Shown here piece after piece: positions 53,500-64,000 of a stretch of DNA of 64,000 nucleotides; the stretch's first letter is position 1, and every line of letters starts with the position of its first letter. The notes under the pieces were generated by a model that saw nothing but the letters and a program-made list of their open reading frames with translations, had not been told where the DNA came from and ran no database searches. Source of the stretch: Cladochytrium replicatum (Eukaryota > Chytridiomycota > Chytridiomycetes > Cladochytriales > Cladochytriaceae); contig JAHLKD010000002.1 in NCBI GenBank assembly GCA_025526935.1, positions 165,001 through 229,000 on the forward strand, read 5' to 3'. The position numbers were made by a program, and so were the translations under genes.

Positions 53500-55423
53500 A
53501 AACTCGCTTGAACGCACCCTCAGCATTCGTGCACATAACGCAATGCAATTTGGGGTCATGCCGGCCATCTGGTTCGCCGAAACCCGGGCCCCGCCGCCAT
53601 CATGGACAAAACCGCCTTTAACGCACATCTCATCTCGACTTCCCGCTATGTTACTCCCTCTTAACCTCCCATCGTTCAAGACGTTATCGTCGACGTGCAC
53701 CAACTCCGAGTGGTTGTGCGGATGACATGAAGGAACGTGACTAAAGATGGCGACGAGAAGACAGATGTTGTGGAGGAAAGATATCGTTACACTGAAAAGA
53801 TTTTGAATTCACCACTCTTAAGTGGGAGGTGTGCGACCCCACTCAGCCTTGATGATGTGGCAACCCGTACATACGGGAATCGCGCATGACGTATTTAACA
53901 CGGTAAAGGAAGAGTCAATCTTTGACGTTTGCATTGGGAGCTCTGTAGGCGTACCTGTATCGACAATTCCTTATTGCAATTGAAGCAGCATAAAAACGCT
54001 CTGGCAATTACGCGAGCTTGCACATTGGAGTGGTGTCGAAATCATCCCAAGTAAGGTCCTTGGGAGCCAATAATTTGGATGTCCCCTTTCCAGGATCCGC
54101 ACCTAGCACAAAGTAGGTCGGTTGGAAGTGCACCCGCAACAGAAAGAGTGTTTCAGTATATTTGGCATACAAATCATTCCAATACCAACCTGGAAGTAAA
54201 GTGCTTTTTCCCAAGGCACATAATCTGGATGGTGAGCAGGTGAGGAGACGAGCCCTTGATCTTGGCTTTCCTACGGTGAATTGAAACTGACCCCGTCTGT
54301 GATGATTCTTCCAGTTTATGAAAAATCTACATCTTTTTGTCAGGTGTATTCTGTTGGGAAGTCCAGGACACCAATACCACTCCAAAGGTCAATTTCCGGT
54401 ACAGCTTTGCCGAGTATTATCAACGTGCAAACATCAACTCAGTAAGAAAGTGGCGGGAATGGCGACTGGCAGAGAACCTGCAGGTGCGGCAAGCCCAGAG
54501 CTCATGTCTTTCGCTGGTTACCACAGACCCTCAGCAAGTTGATGCGGGCATTTCTCGGTTTGTGCGATACATTGAGGCAATGCTTGCACACTACACCACC
54601 TTTAACAATCACGCGGAATGGCGCTGGTGAGTGTATCAGTCGAAGCAGCAAGAAGTTGAGAGAGTGTGCAAGTTCATTGCCGCACTTGGTGGGACAAGGG
54701 ACAACTGGCAGGACTCCAAGACTGATCTGTTCATTGCCTGGGGATATGCACCAGTCAACCAGTTCCAACGCATCTCCAGCAATTCAGGCCCCTAGAAGCG
54801 CACCAAGGCATGACTGGCATTGCGTGTTTTGCTTATCTGTGAAACAGCCGAAGCGTACACCTCGTCAGGGTGCTTCTGATGTGCGATGGGGGCACTGAAT
54901 GCTGAGCCTCACCAGTTGCCCAAACACCCATGTCTGTTCCAGTCTGGTTACCTGTTGAATCTCCCGGACTGCACGGATCAAAGACGCTGGCAATCGGACA
55001 ATGACTGCGGTGATCCATGCTACCACTGACCATGGAAGCTTCTGGACTGCCCTGCATGCCATACTCGGTGGAACAGGGATGTGTGCAGAGCCATGAAAAT
55101 CTGACTAATATTCATGTACTCCAATCAGCCCGGGGGGAAATCAGCCGTGGATGGTCAGGAAGGGTGTTTTTGTATGAATTTTTGGTTCCATCTCTTTGCT
55201 ACCAAAGTCCCCACTTCTGGTGATCTGTCCAGCAACTCAAATTATAATAATACAGACTATGTTTCATCGGGTTTGGGATTGGGTTTTGGTTTTGGTTACT
55301 TGACCCATGTACGATTGAAATGACACACTTTTATTATTCAAAACCACCTAAACAGCTTGGGGGGAAGGAGGGTAATATTAATTAGATTGCATTCAGGCAC
55401 ATCATTGCCACTCAGTGTCAATT
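53500..55423. other. Accessory stretch with fragmentary frames
   Basis: Open pieces on both strands (54008-54385 minus; 54337-54630 and 54539-54898 plus) have protein-like parts but no motif I recognise and no joinable splice sites. 55250-55310 is a G/T-rich run (GGGTTTGGGATTGGGTTTTG) resembling the G-rich part of the dispersed repeat. Probably degenerate mobile-element DNA. Confidence 0.35.
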
Positions 55424-58400
55424 TCACTTTTCGCACTCAGCAGAAAGTGCTTTCAACTTGGACATGCTCTTCTCGATTGGGGGCTTTGCCAAGTAGTTCA
55501 GCACTGCAGGATTTGGTTCGAACTTGTACTCCTTAGCTGCCAGAGCAGAGATGTCCTTGACTCGATTCGCCATCATTCGGAGCTTATCAAAGTTGATCAT
55601 TCCCCGAACTTTTGATTCATTTCCATCGTTCATGAAAGTCAGGTCCTTCATATATATAGCTATGGACCAGAGTAAGATGCACAGAAAACAACAAAGATAA
55701 TTATTTGACGTACGCAGAAATGGTACAATTGGAGGTTTACATTCTGTGAGCTGATCTCTGTAGTTCTTCATGTTTCTGCTTGGATCAGCAATCTTTTCGA
55801 GATCTTGAAATGCTTTTTTGGCTGGTGGTGGAAGTGCCTACACACCAGCTCAGGTTTATCGAACAATCAGTTGTTTTCTGTGTATCATTAACATACCTCC
55901 CACGTCTTCTTCAGTCGCTGAACAGGAGTGAGATTTAGGCCCGCAATGAGTGCAAACATACTGTAGAAGTTGTGCATTTCTTGGCATGCCTATAAATGTA
56001 TGGTTTTGAATCGTCAGTAGACACCTGCTTACTTCCTACCTTGGCTGCCATAACGAATGTTTTCAACGCACTTACTCTCTTTTTGAAATCCTTCACGTTG
56101 ACAATTTCTGTTGCAACCCAATAAGACTCTTTATCAAAGCGCTCAATGAAGAACTCGAGGGAGGGTGAACCGCCTTCAGCCTCCTTTTTCCATATTTGGT
56201 TGAGCACCTCGATAGGATGGATGTACTTGAACAAACGGAAGTCGTGGAGGCATAGCTGCTGTGCAAGATCTTCCGGTGTTATTTCTTGCAGCATACTTTC
56301 CATGGTTTTTCCTTTTCGTTCTACCGATTTATAGTAGCCTACCATGTCTTCATATGCTTGGTTCTAAGCAGTGGGATCAAGATCAATTAATGGTGAGCAA
56401 ACCACACGATGCATACTTGTTGGTGTATGATGAATTTGAGCTCACGGCTCTCAGTCAGAAATATTCCCTTTTCGGCAGTTTCAAGTGATGTCGAGAACTC
56501 CGAAAGGTCGAGCCGAAGATCGGTGTTAAGTCCGAAGTCATGCCAATGATGTTCAGTCCACCACATTAATGTTTTAAGAACTCTACCAAATTGCGTTTGT
56601 TTAATACGGGAGCAATTTTGAGCTGAATATTATACCTCTTCTGGGTTGGTGCTTTCATCTTTGTGAAGTATTCTACATCTTCTGGTGAAGGATTTGGGGG
56701 TAACTCGCAGAAAAAGCGTGCCAATAGACATTCGAAGAACTCAGCAGGACTCATGAATGATCGGAAAGTCAAGATCAAAATATCATGATATGACATATCT
56801 ACAACATTAGGAACGGTCACTTACGGACATCTCGCATTCATCAACGTACCTTTCTCGTTTTCATCTGTCAACCTTTCAATTAACATTTCCAGCGTTGCTG
56901 CCATAACTTGCATGCTGTAATTGCGTCAAACATGTTGATGCAAACTCTATAAATACCTACCGCCCGTCGATCAATCGCAAAAGCATGACATCTGTATCAC
57001 CTTGGCTAACACACATTGTGCTATATGCCTTTGCCCCATTATTCACAAGCACTACCTCAGTCACTTTGTGCTCCTTAACATAATGGTCCCAAGTCTTATC
57101 CAGTTGCATAACAATCGATTTGTCAGGGAACTCGAGGGAATGCTTTTCAAAATCATGATTGGTTTTCTGGCAAATGTGCATGAGCACACTCTCCATGGTA
57201 ATCTCTGATGGTAGTGTAACAGTGAGCTTCTGCCAATTGTCTGGAAGCTGGACACGAATGGTTGTCTTTGTAAAGGTTTCCGCGAGTTGCAGGAGACTAT
57301 TTCCTGAGTCTAATTCCAACCTTGACAAAAGTTTTTCATCAATTTCCGACCTTGGTCTTCGGAAGTTGGTTCGCTTCAATGTTGAGCTTGATAATCCTGT
57401 CGCTGGCGTCGATATGGTACGCTTTCGGCTAAACAATAGGATGAAGAAGAATCAGCAAAATATAGTGAAAACATATATCCTCACATCTTTTTTTCGTTGA
57501 CTTGCATTGCTGTCAAGGGTTTGGTAAGGGTCTCAGCCGATGACGCCTTATGTAGGCTCTGGGTTTGGTCTGGAACAGTATTTACTGTAGAAGTTGACAG
57601 CCGGAGGGAGACGTCATTGACACTGGAAAGACTCATTGAATCGTCCATATCCGCATTTGACTCTATAAACGAAAAGCTCCCGGTGCGACTCTCATCCATT
57701 ATACCAGGAGATGAAGCAAACGATGTACCCATTTCGGAAATTGGAGAAATTTCGCGTTCAGAACTCGATAATGGAGCAAGAGCATCTTTGACAATCGTGA
57801 CAGTGGGAGTGTTCTCTATGGATTGTTTTCGGTTTTGAATGTCATCATGGGAAGCGTTCCCATTACTGGAGTTGCCCAAAATACTGGAGGTACTCGTAGC
57901 AAGCTCGGATGGACCCAGACTTGCGGCTGATGCTGAGAAATCTCCTTCTTCCCCTGCCTTTTTGAACAAAAACATAGACAATGATTTCATAGACTTTTGT
58001 GTTTTTCCTTTCAAGATAAAGTCACTTTGCTTGTTCATCTGGTTCATTCTCTTTGATAAATCTGCCTGATCTGTCAGCGTTGTTGGAAACTCCACAGAAG
58101 CAACTCGCACGGTCATCGACTTAGATGTGGGGGAGTTCATCACTGACGGGCGTCGGACTGGTTTCGCAGCAGCAGATTTTGCGGGAGGAGCCTTATGCCC
58201 TTGTTTTTGGCGAAGCTAGGTCTCAGCGGGTTTCTACAGTACGTCATGCGCAATACCTGATAGAGTTTCAACGATCAGTCGCTCAATACCTTCGTATGAG
58301 TCAATTGTGCGCACATCATCGACTGGTACTTCCGTTCCGTCGCTGAGTCCAACTTTCATAGTATGTTGTGATGGCGAAAGTTCCTTTTTTGCGCAGATGA

Positions 58401-58599
58401 TGTTAAGTGCTTCCCACATTGTCATATCATGCTGAAATGGCATAACAGTTGTGTTACTGTTTGGTAGCTGAATTCTAATGTAGGTTGTCCCTTCCTTTGC
58501 GGCCCCGAAAATGGCGGCAGTAGATCTAATACAAGATCAGAATCAAACAAATGCGGGTTGTCAATCCTACTCGCTGTGTTGGTTTGCCAAAGACGTCAT
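55424..58599 (-). CDS. Ras guanine-nucleotide exchange factor with Ras-binding domain
   Basis: A multi-exon gene; the first exons are 58599-58571, 58525-58257, 58199-57485, and from 57428. In order: a Raf-type RBD/ubiquitin-like domain ([30 protein letters not shown]); a Ser-rich linker with a short basic stretch ([20 protein letters not shown]); a second ubiquitin-like/RA domain ([20 protein letters not shown]); an REM domain ([20 protein letters not shown]); and a CDC25 catalytic domain ([73 protein letters not shown]). RasGEFs load GTP on Ras or Rap. The two Ras-binding-like domains suggest feedback or relay from another GTPase. It shares a divergent promoter of about 300 bp with exportin-T. 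Confidence 0.85.
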
Positions 58600-58900
58600 T
58601 GTGCTTCCTATTGTGTTTTGGGAAGATTATTGAATATGCGCAAGCTCGAACACAGCTGCCCTGTTGTGATCCCGTCGTATACTGAACAAATTCATCGCCA
58701 ATCACAGCTGTCTTCCAATTTTGTCACGTGTACCCCAAGCCATTAGCTTTTTGCACTTTTGCTGTGGCTGGATTGTTGACTGAATCGAAACAAATTGAGA
58801 GTCGGTTTTCGTGGTTCGCATTCTTAGCAGCAAATCGCTTTTATTTTCTACTGCTGCTGATTAACGTTGAGCTTGCCACGAGCCTTTGAGGAGGGGCATC

Positions 58901-61900
58901 ATGGAGACACAGCTCGAAGAAATCGAAAAAGCTGCATTGCTGGCGTTCAATCAAAACGAATTGCATTCGCAAGCGATCAGCTTTATAAATCAACTGAAGC
59001 TGCAGCCCGACGGTGTGTGGCAAATATGCCTCGCCCTATTTCTGAAGAAGCCACCACGGTGAGACTTAATATGATCCAGACACTATTGGCAACTTATCAA
59101 ATTCCTTCCATTTCCAGCTCGGTTATTGCACGACATCTAGCGCTACAGATTCTAGAGGCGCTATTACTGACGCGTTACGAGATACTCAGTCTGGAGGAGG
59201 GGGCCATTTTGCGGCAAGCGCTTTGGGAATGGGCGGCCACTGTAGAACTTCAAAATGAAGAACCAGCTATTCGGAATAAGTTTGGATTGGTGCTCGCTCT
59301 CTTGTTTAAGCACCAATACTTGACGGTGTGGCAATCTTTTTTCGACGAAATGCTTGCACTACTTGCTGGTTCTGTTGGAACGCCCAGGGAGACGTCAATA
59401 ATGCATCTGTTTCTTCAAGTCTGCTTTGAGATCGATGGGATGATTGTCGCTGCACCAACGACGCCAGGCAATCTGGAAGCAAAGACCATCGTGGCAATCA
59501 AAGACAGTATGAGGGAAACTGGGGCAGTGGCAAAGCTTGTGGATGCCTGGTATTCTATTCTTATCAGTCGCTACCAGACCAACGAGGATATCGCCAAACT
59601 CTGTCTTAGTTGCTTTGGCCAGTATGTTTCTTGGGCTGATATCAGCTTGATTGTTACACCACGTTTTATCGAAACGCTGTATGCATTCATGAGGAATGAA
59701 AATTTACGAGAGAGTGCATGCGCATGCCTGGAGGAAATTGTCAGCAAGGGAATGCAACCTGCTGACAGGCTTGCGCTTATAGAGGCAATTAACTTGGTTG
59801 GCTTGCTTTCCGATCTGGACTTCGAAAACGGTATCGAGTTTACTACAGCTGTTGCACAACTTTTGAATCGAGTCGGCATCGAGCTTACATCTGCCTGGAG
59901 TAGCTCGGACACTCATCCACAGACGAAGGACGAAATCGTCACAGTCATCAACAAGTTTTTCCCATCACTGTTACGCATGGTTCGGGACGAGCACGATGAT
60001 GTGACAACGGACGTATTGGACTTCGTGCGGGCGTACGTGTCACTTATTCGGAAGAAGTTTTCGGCCGGGCCGTTGTCGAGCCCACATCAGGAAAACATTG
60101 GAGCACTATTAGAAGCAATCATTTTCAAAATGAAGTACGATGAAGAATCCAGTCCAAAGTTCGCTGATCAGGCTGACGAAGATGACGCAATGTTTGACGA
60201 GCTGAGAATCGTACGTTTGTATGATCGGATGTTGGTTTAATTTCCCGACTAACTTTGTAAATCAGTCGTTGAAGGATGTATTCTGTCAAATTGCTGCGAT
60301 CTGCAAAGATGACTTTGTCGCCTACGTCACATCAATGCTCTCTGGCACATTTAACCAGTTGATACTCGCTCAAAACACAGGAAAAAGCTTTTCCGAGCTG
60401 ATGACATGGTCTGAAGCAGAGGTGGCGCTTTATGTGCTCTACATATTTCCCGAGAGCATTAAAGGTGCGGCAGCTCAATATTTATTTTTATTGAAGATCC
60501 ACTCACAAATTCACAATATAGTCGTTAGTTACCCAGAAGAGAGTCCGTTGACACAGCTGTTCTCTTTGATGCTCCGTTCAAACATTTCCGCCTACCCGCA
60601 CATATCAATCCCGATAATCTACTTTGACGCCGTCTCTCGCTACAGCAGGTTTTTTGAGGCGTATCCTGATTACATCCCAAGTGTCTTGGAGTCCTTCGTT
60701 GACGCTCGGTATGTGTTTTGCTCATGTTTTAAACTTCAACTTACTTTGGCCAGTGGGTTGCATCACTCAAACCGGGCTGTTCGCAATCGGGTCGACAATC
60801 TCTTTCTGCAGTTCATCAAGGAGATCAAACTGAAGGTTGCTCCGTTCGCAGACGTTGTTCTTGACAACATCCAGGTAGGGATTTTTTTCGCGGTTCAGGT
60901 TTTGAGCCCCTCAAGAGCTTTGGATTTAGGACCTACTCAATGTCTTTACCCCTGAGAACATGGACAATGATGTAAACAACGCTTCTTTCAACAACCATTG
61001 CTTTTTATTTGAGGCCGTTGGACTTCTTATTGCGTTTGATGTGAACAAGCATATGACTTTGCTAAAGGTTTGTCAACGTGAGGGGTTCATCTTCCAATCT
61101 GAGCTATTTGCCGCAGGCTATTTCGTCTCCGCTCCTCGGGACCATCCAGAATGTCTTGGAGAAAGAACTTTACAAGTTAGACACACCTCCGGAGAACATC
61201 TATTCAACTCAGGTTCATCGGTCGATTGTAGTCCTGGGCAACGTCTTCAAAGGTTATATTACTTCTCCAGCACAGTTTTTCTATTCTTATGATTTGCATT
61301 GCAATGACAGGTCTGCCTGAAAATCTTAAGCCGAACGTTGTAGAACCACCATGGGTGGAGCTTCAGAAGGAAACAGCTGTTTTGATCGTTCGGACATTGG
61401 ATGTCATGTCGGACTATCAGATAATCCGCGATGCAGTGAGTGCGATGCCACGAAACAAAATTTCATTTGATCATCCCACCTATCCAGGCAAAGCACACAT
61501 TCCAGCGCATGGTTGCAAGCATGGGATATTCAATGTTGCCCTTTGTAGTTCCATACGTCAAGCATGGACTCCTTCTTAATAGCACACCAGAAACCATCGC
61601 TGGATTTGTTCCATTTTTCGAATCCCTTGCCTATAACTTCAAGGTATGTCAGAACTTGATCGCCTTATGTGCTGAGAGACTGATTGATACCCAGTCCGCG
61701 ATATTATCCGCTCTCCATGACTTCCTAACTCCATTCTTGGAGAGAGTATTTTATTTCGCAAATCAAGTGGCAACTGGATTTGATGCTCAAGTGCAGCTGA
61801 CAAACCTGAAGCGCTCATATTTAAGGTTCTTGGTGTCAGTCTTTTGCCATGACTTGATGGATGTCTTTGTTTCCGAAGGTAAGTCTAGTTCGACTTTTGA

Positions 61901-62564
61901 GACACATATTGCTCACTCTATTCGCAGTAAACTATCCCCAGCTTCCAACAGTGCTTCAATCTGTACTTGCCTATTCGCTTGACAACTCAGACCCAGAAAC
62001 GCAGGCAATAGCGTTCAGCGTTTTTGCTTTGATGGTAGAGAAATGGATCGAACCAAAACTTGATGGAACGGTAAATATATTGCCGGGCCTGCAAGCAGAG
62101 ATACCAAACGGTACGGGGAAGAAAGGGATGGTCGGGAGCGCCAACGGTGCAGATTCCAACCACGTGAACGGTACAAGCAAACGAAAACAAAACACTAAAC
62201 CCCTCCCGGGTTTCGAACAATTCGTCTACGAAAACATGGTCCGCGCCGCTTTCGAAGCGCCATTGAAGCCAGATTTTCAGTGGACAGATGCAAAAAGCCG
62301 CACAGTCATTGCGAAAATCTCAGAGTTTCACAAAGTAGTGGCTTCAGTGCGGGGTGCCGAATACTTCGAGTACGTAACTGGGACAGTGCTGACATCGCTT
62401 TCCGTTCCGCCGCAAGAAATTCAGCGCTTCGCCATTCTCTTGCGTGACGGAAAGAAGAAAGATTTGGCAGACTGTTTGGCGGTATGTCAACGTTGGGAGA
62501 ACAATACTTTCTTCATTCTAACTTCAGTATTCAGGCAATATTAAAGCAGATCCCGCAGCGATGA
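58901..62564 (+). CDS. Exportin-T (tRNA exportin)
   Basis: Eleven exons: 58901-59058, 59118-60210, 60266-60708, 60754-60874, 60930-61067, 61117-61252, 61311-61435, 61488-61643, 61695-61878, 61928-62481 and 62535-62564. All frames close, giving 1045 residues. The HEAT-repeat pattern follows human XPOT: FINQLKLQPDGVWQIC near the start, RHLALQILEALLL, AIRNKFGLVLALLFKHQYLT, WYSILISRYQT, YVSWADISLIVTPRFI, LRESACACLEEIVSKGMQP, MKYDEE...DEAMFDELR, and a C-terminal LLRDGKKKDLADCLAAIL. Exportin-T (yeast Los1) carries mature tRNA from nucleus to cytoplasm with Ran-GTP. A Gly/Asn-rich insert at about nt 62090-62200 is unlike the human protein. Confidence 0.93.
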
Positions 62565-62873
62565 TAGTGAAAGAGCCCTCAGGATATTGACATTCATTCT
62601 TCTTCGTGCTCAGAAGTACATTCAACCCAACCCTCGGACATTAGCTTTATACTTTTCTGTTCATATCCCTCCATTGCTGCATATTTCATTGTTGTCACTT
62701 GTTTGGCTCGGCAAACAGAGCAACGAAGCTCACAATGCTTAATCCGCTTTAGTACTTCACTAATCTGCATCTAATATATATCCGTCGTATTTCGTTCAGA
62801 TATTAGTGTATTTTCAGGCCTAATTTCTGAGAGGGAGCCTAAAGTCTCCCTCCTCACATCTCTTCCGTAATAA
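62565..62873. other. Intergenic stretch, no gene seen
   Basis: 3' region of exportin-T; no open frame of interest. Confidence 0.4.
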
Positions 62874-63065
62874 CTAGTAAGGCAAATAGCCTTTCAAGTC
62901 AACTGAGCATCCATTTGAAGGACTGAATGTTTCGGACACTTCTGCACTTGCGAGGTTACCTCGAGAAGTCTGCCCAAGCTGCAACCCTTCACACAAGATA
63001 TACTGCAAATAATGCACCATCCCGCTTTGTCGCACACCGCCGAAGGTGAAACTGCCGTTCGCCAT
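62874..63065 (-). CDS. Possible small ORF of unknown function
   Basis: A 63-codon frame from the ATG at 63065. It is Gly/Ser/Tyr-containing (MANGSFTFGGVRQSGMVHYL) with no recognised domain. Its ATG overlaps that of the plus-strand gene on one CATG. Could be a real short gene or antisense to an untranslated leader. Confidence 0.3.
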   Translation of the reverse strand: MANGSFTFGGVRQSGMVHYLQYILCEGLQLGQTSRGNLASAEVSETFSPSNGCSVDLKGYLPY

Positions 63066-64000
63066 GTATCTGTGAGTAATGAAATACCCAACTGAAGTTT
63101 AACTTATGTGCATTTGAAGGTTTCGGCATCCGATTGAGCGTGAGGGAAAAACCATCAGTGCACACTCGAAGCTTGGTACTCCAAATGAAGTGACGATTAA
63201 AGTGGACAACTTGCGGGAGACTGATGAATCGACAGGGAAACCAGCTATTTTATCGCTGATCCCAAATCTGGAACGATCATTAGATCTGTTTCCATCAACG
63301 TTATGGCGACTGTTGATTTTACAATTGTTGCCCGAAATATGTGCTGCGCCATTAGTCCCAATTAAGAAATGGCCCAGTCCAACAACAACAATGGTGAGGA
63401 AGATTTAAGTACACAGTTATGATTCGATCTTGACTGCGGAATCCCGCAGAATTGAGAGGAACACAATTCTTCTCGAAAGGAGATCAGGCACGGCAACGAA
63501 AGGTCAGTCTTACTCTGGTTGAGAACACCTCTGATGTTTGAGCAGGCTCTGATTCGAGCTGCATGGGAGAGAAAATGTCAAAATTACGACAACGAAGGAG
63601 GGATGTCACTCCAAGGGGAAACTTCTTTCACAGAAACTATCCAGGCTTTGCTTCAGAAAAGGTGGTTTCTTTCGCTCTCTGTGTTATAATTGCATTAACA
63701 CTTGTGCTTCAGCCAAGAAATCGAGACGGTTCGGAAAGAACGAGTCTTTGATAGTGAAATCACTGCAGAAGAGAACGAAATAATTCAAAAGCGTGTGGCA
63801 ATACAGCAACTCCAAGTATGTCAGTATGTTTGCCTATGGAGCCTCGTATCTTAACATCTACATAGTTTCAAGAATATCAGCGGCGAGATTTCATCAGGAA
63901 ATTCAACAAAATTCGTTCGATATATCCCTATGTCCACAAAGAAGAGGTCGAGCTCGCACTGCGTAAAACGAAAGAAGATGAGGTCCTGTTCCCGAATCTA
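63064..64000 (+). CDS. Unknown protein, 5' part (runs off the window)
   Basis: Exons that close in frame: 63064-63071, 63120-63376, 63450-63502, 63546-63661, 63713-63815 and 63866 to beyond 64000. The visible 222 residues have an N-terminal globular-looking part (VTIKVDNLRETDESTGKPAI, FPSTLWRLLILQLLPEI, PLVPIKKWP), a Lys/Gln-rich segment, then a long charged helix (ETVRKERVFDSEITAEENEI) and QRRDFIRKFNKIRSIYPYVH with EEVELALRKTKEDE, which has the look of a UBA/CUE-like three-helix unit. The donor at 63377 (GTCCAA) is weak but is the one that keeps the frame. Family not recognised. Confidence 0.6.

Overview
The window is nuclear DNA from a fungus. The genes carry many short GT-AG introns (mostly 45-75 nt). 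Housekeeping products are fungal in type: PEX14, TVP23, MAF1, an OCH1-like glycosyltransferase, exportin-T and a HEATR5/Laa1 HEAT protein. A secreted Cys-rich gene, a VIT/VWA relic and an animal-like pirin suggest an early-diverging (chytrid-like) lineage; that placement is inference.

Layout. 1-12 kb is dense ordinary gene space: end of a GT32-like gene (+), mitochondrial-type cysteine synthase (-), PCID2/CSN12-like PCI protein (-), PEX14 (-), the splicing factor PRP46/PLRG1 (+), an SLC35-like transporter (-) and a pirin (-). 12.5-15.5 kb holds a decayed VIT/VWA gene and two tandem secreted paralogs. 15.6-19.7 kb holds lysyl-tRNA synthetase and MAF1. 20.5-25.1 kb is accessory DNA: dispersed repeats, a 60-bp tandem duplication, a fragment of a short-chain dehydrogenase, a frame-broken gene and a 43-bp minisatellite. 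A GT31-like glycosyltransferase with a PAN-like tail follows (25.2-27.0 kb).

The centrepiece is 28316-36614: a complete Ty3/gypsy chromovirus with 469-bp LTRs that look identical, a GGCAG target duplication, a large coiled-coil gag and a pol with protease, RT, RNase H, integrase and chromodomain. Pol also has an unusual N-terminal domain that resembles the methyltransferase-like domain of DIRS elements. The element sits inside a small secreted Cys-rich gene; the two halves on either side join in frame once the element and one target copy are removed. Beyond it lie second copies of the 21-kb repeat and a decayed hAT-like element.

40.7-64 kb returns to gene space: an unknown coiled-coil protein (+), an acidic single-pass membrane protein (-), the very long HEATR5/Laa1 gene (-), a decayed DEAH-box helicase, TVP23 (-) head to head with a small coiled-coil gene (+), a RasGEF with a Raf-type Ras-binding domain (-), exportin-T (+), and a partial unknown gene running off the right edge (+).

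Exon joins were worked out by hand from splice sites, frame closure and remembered family patterns. No database search was run. Some models have frame problems at their 5' ends (PRP46, HEATR5) that may be assembly indels.
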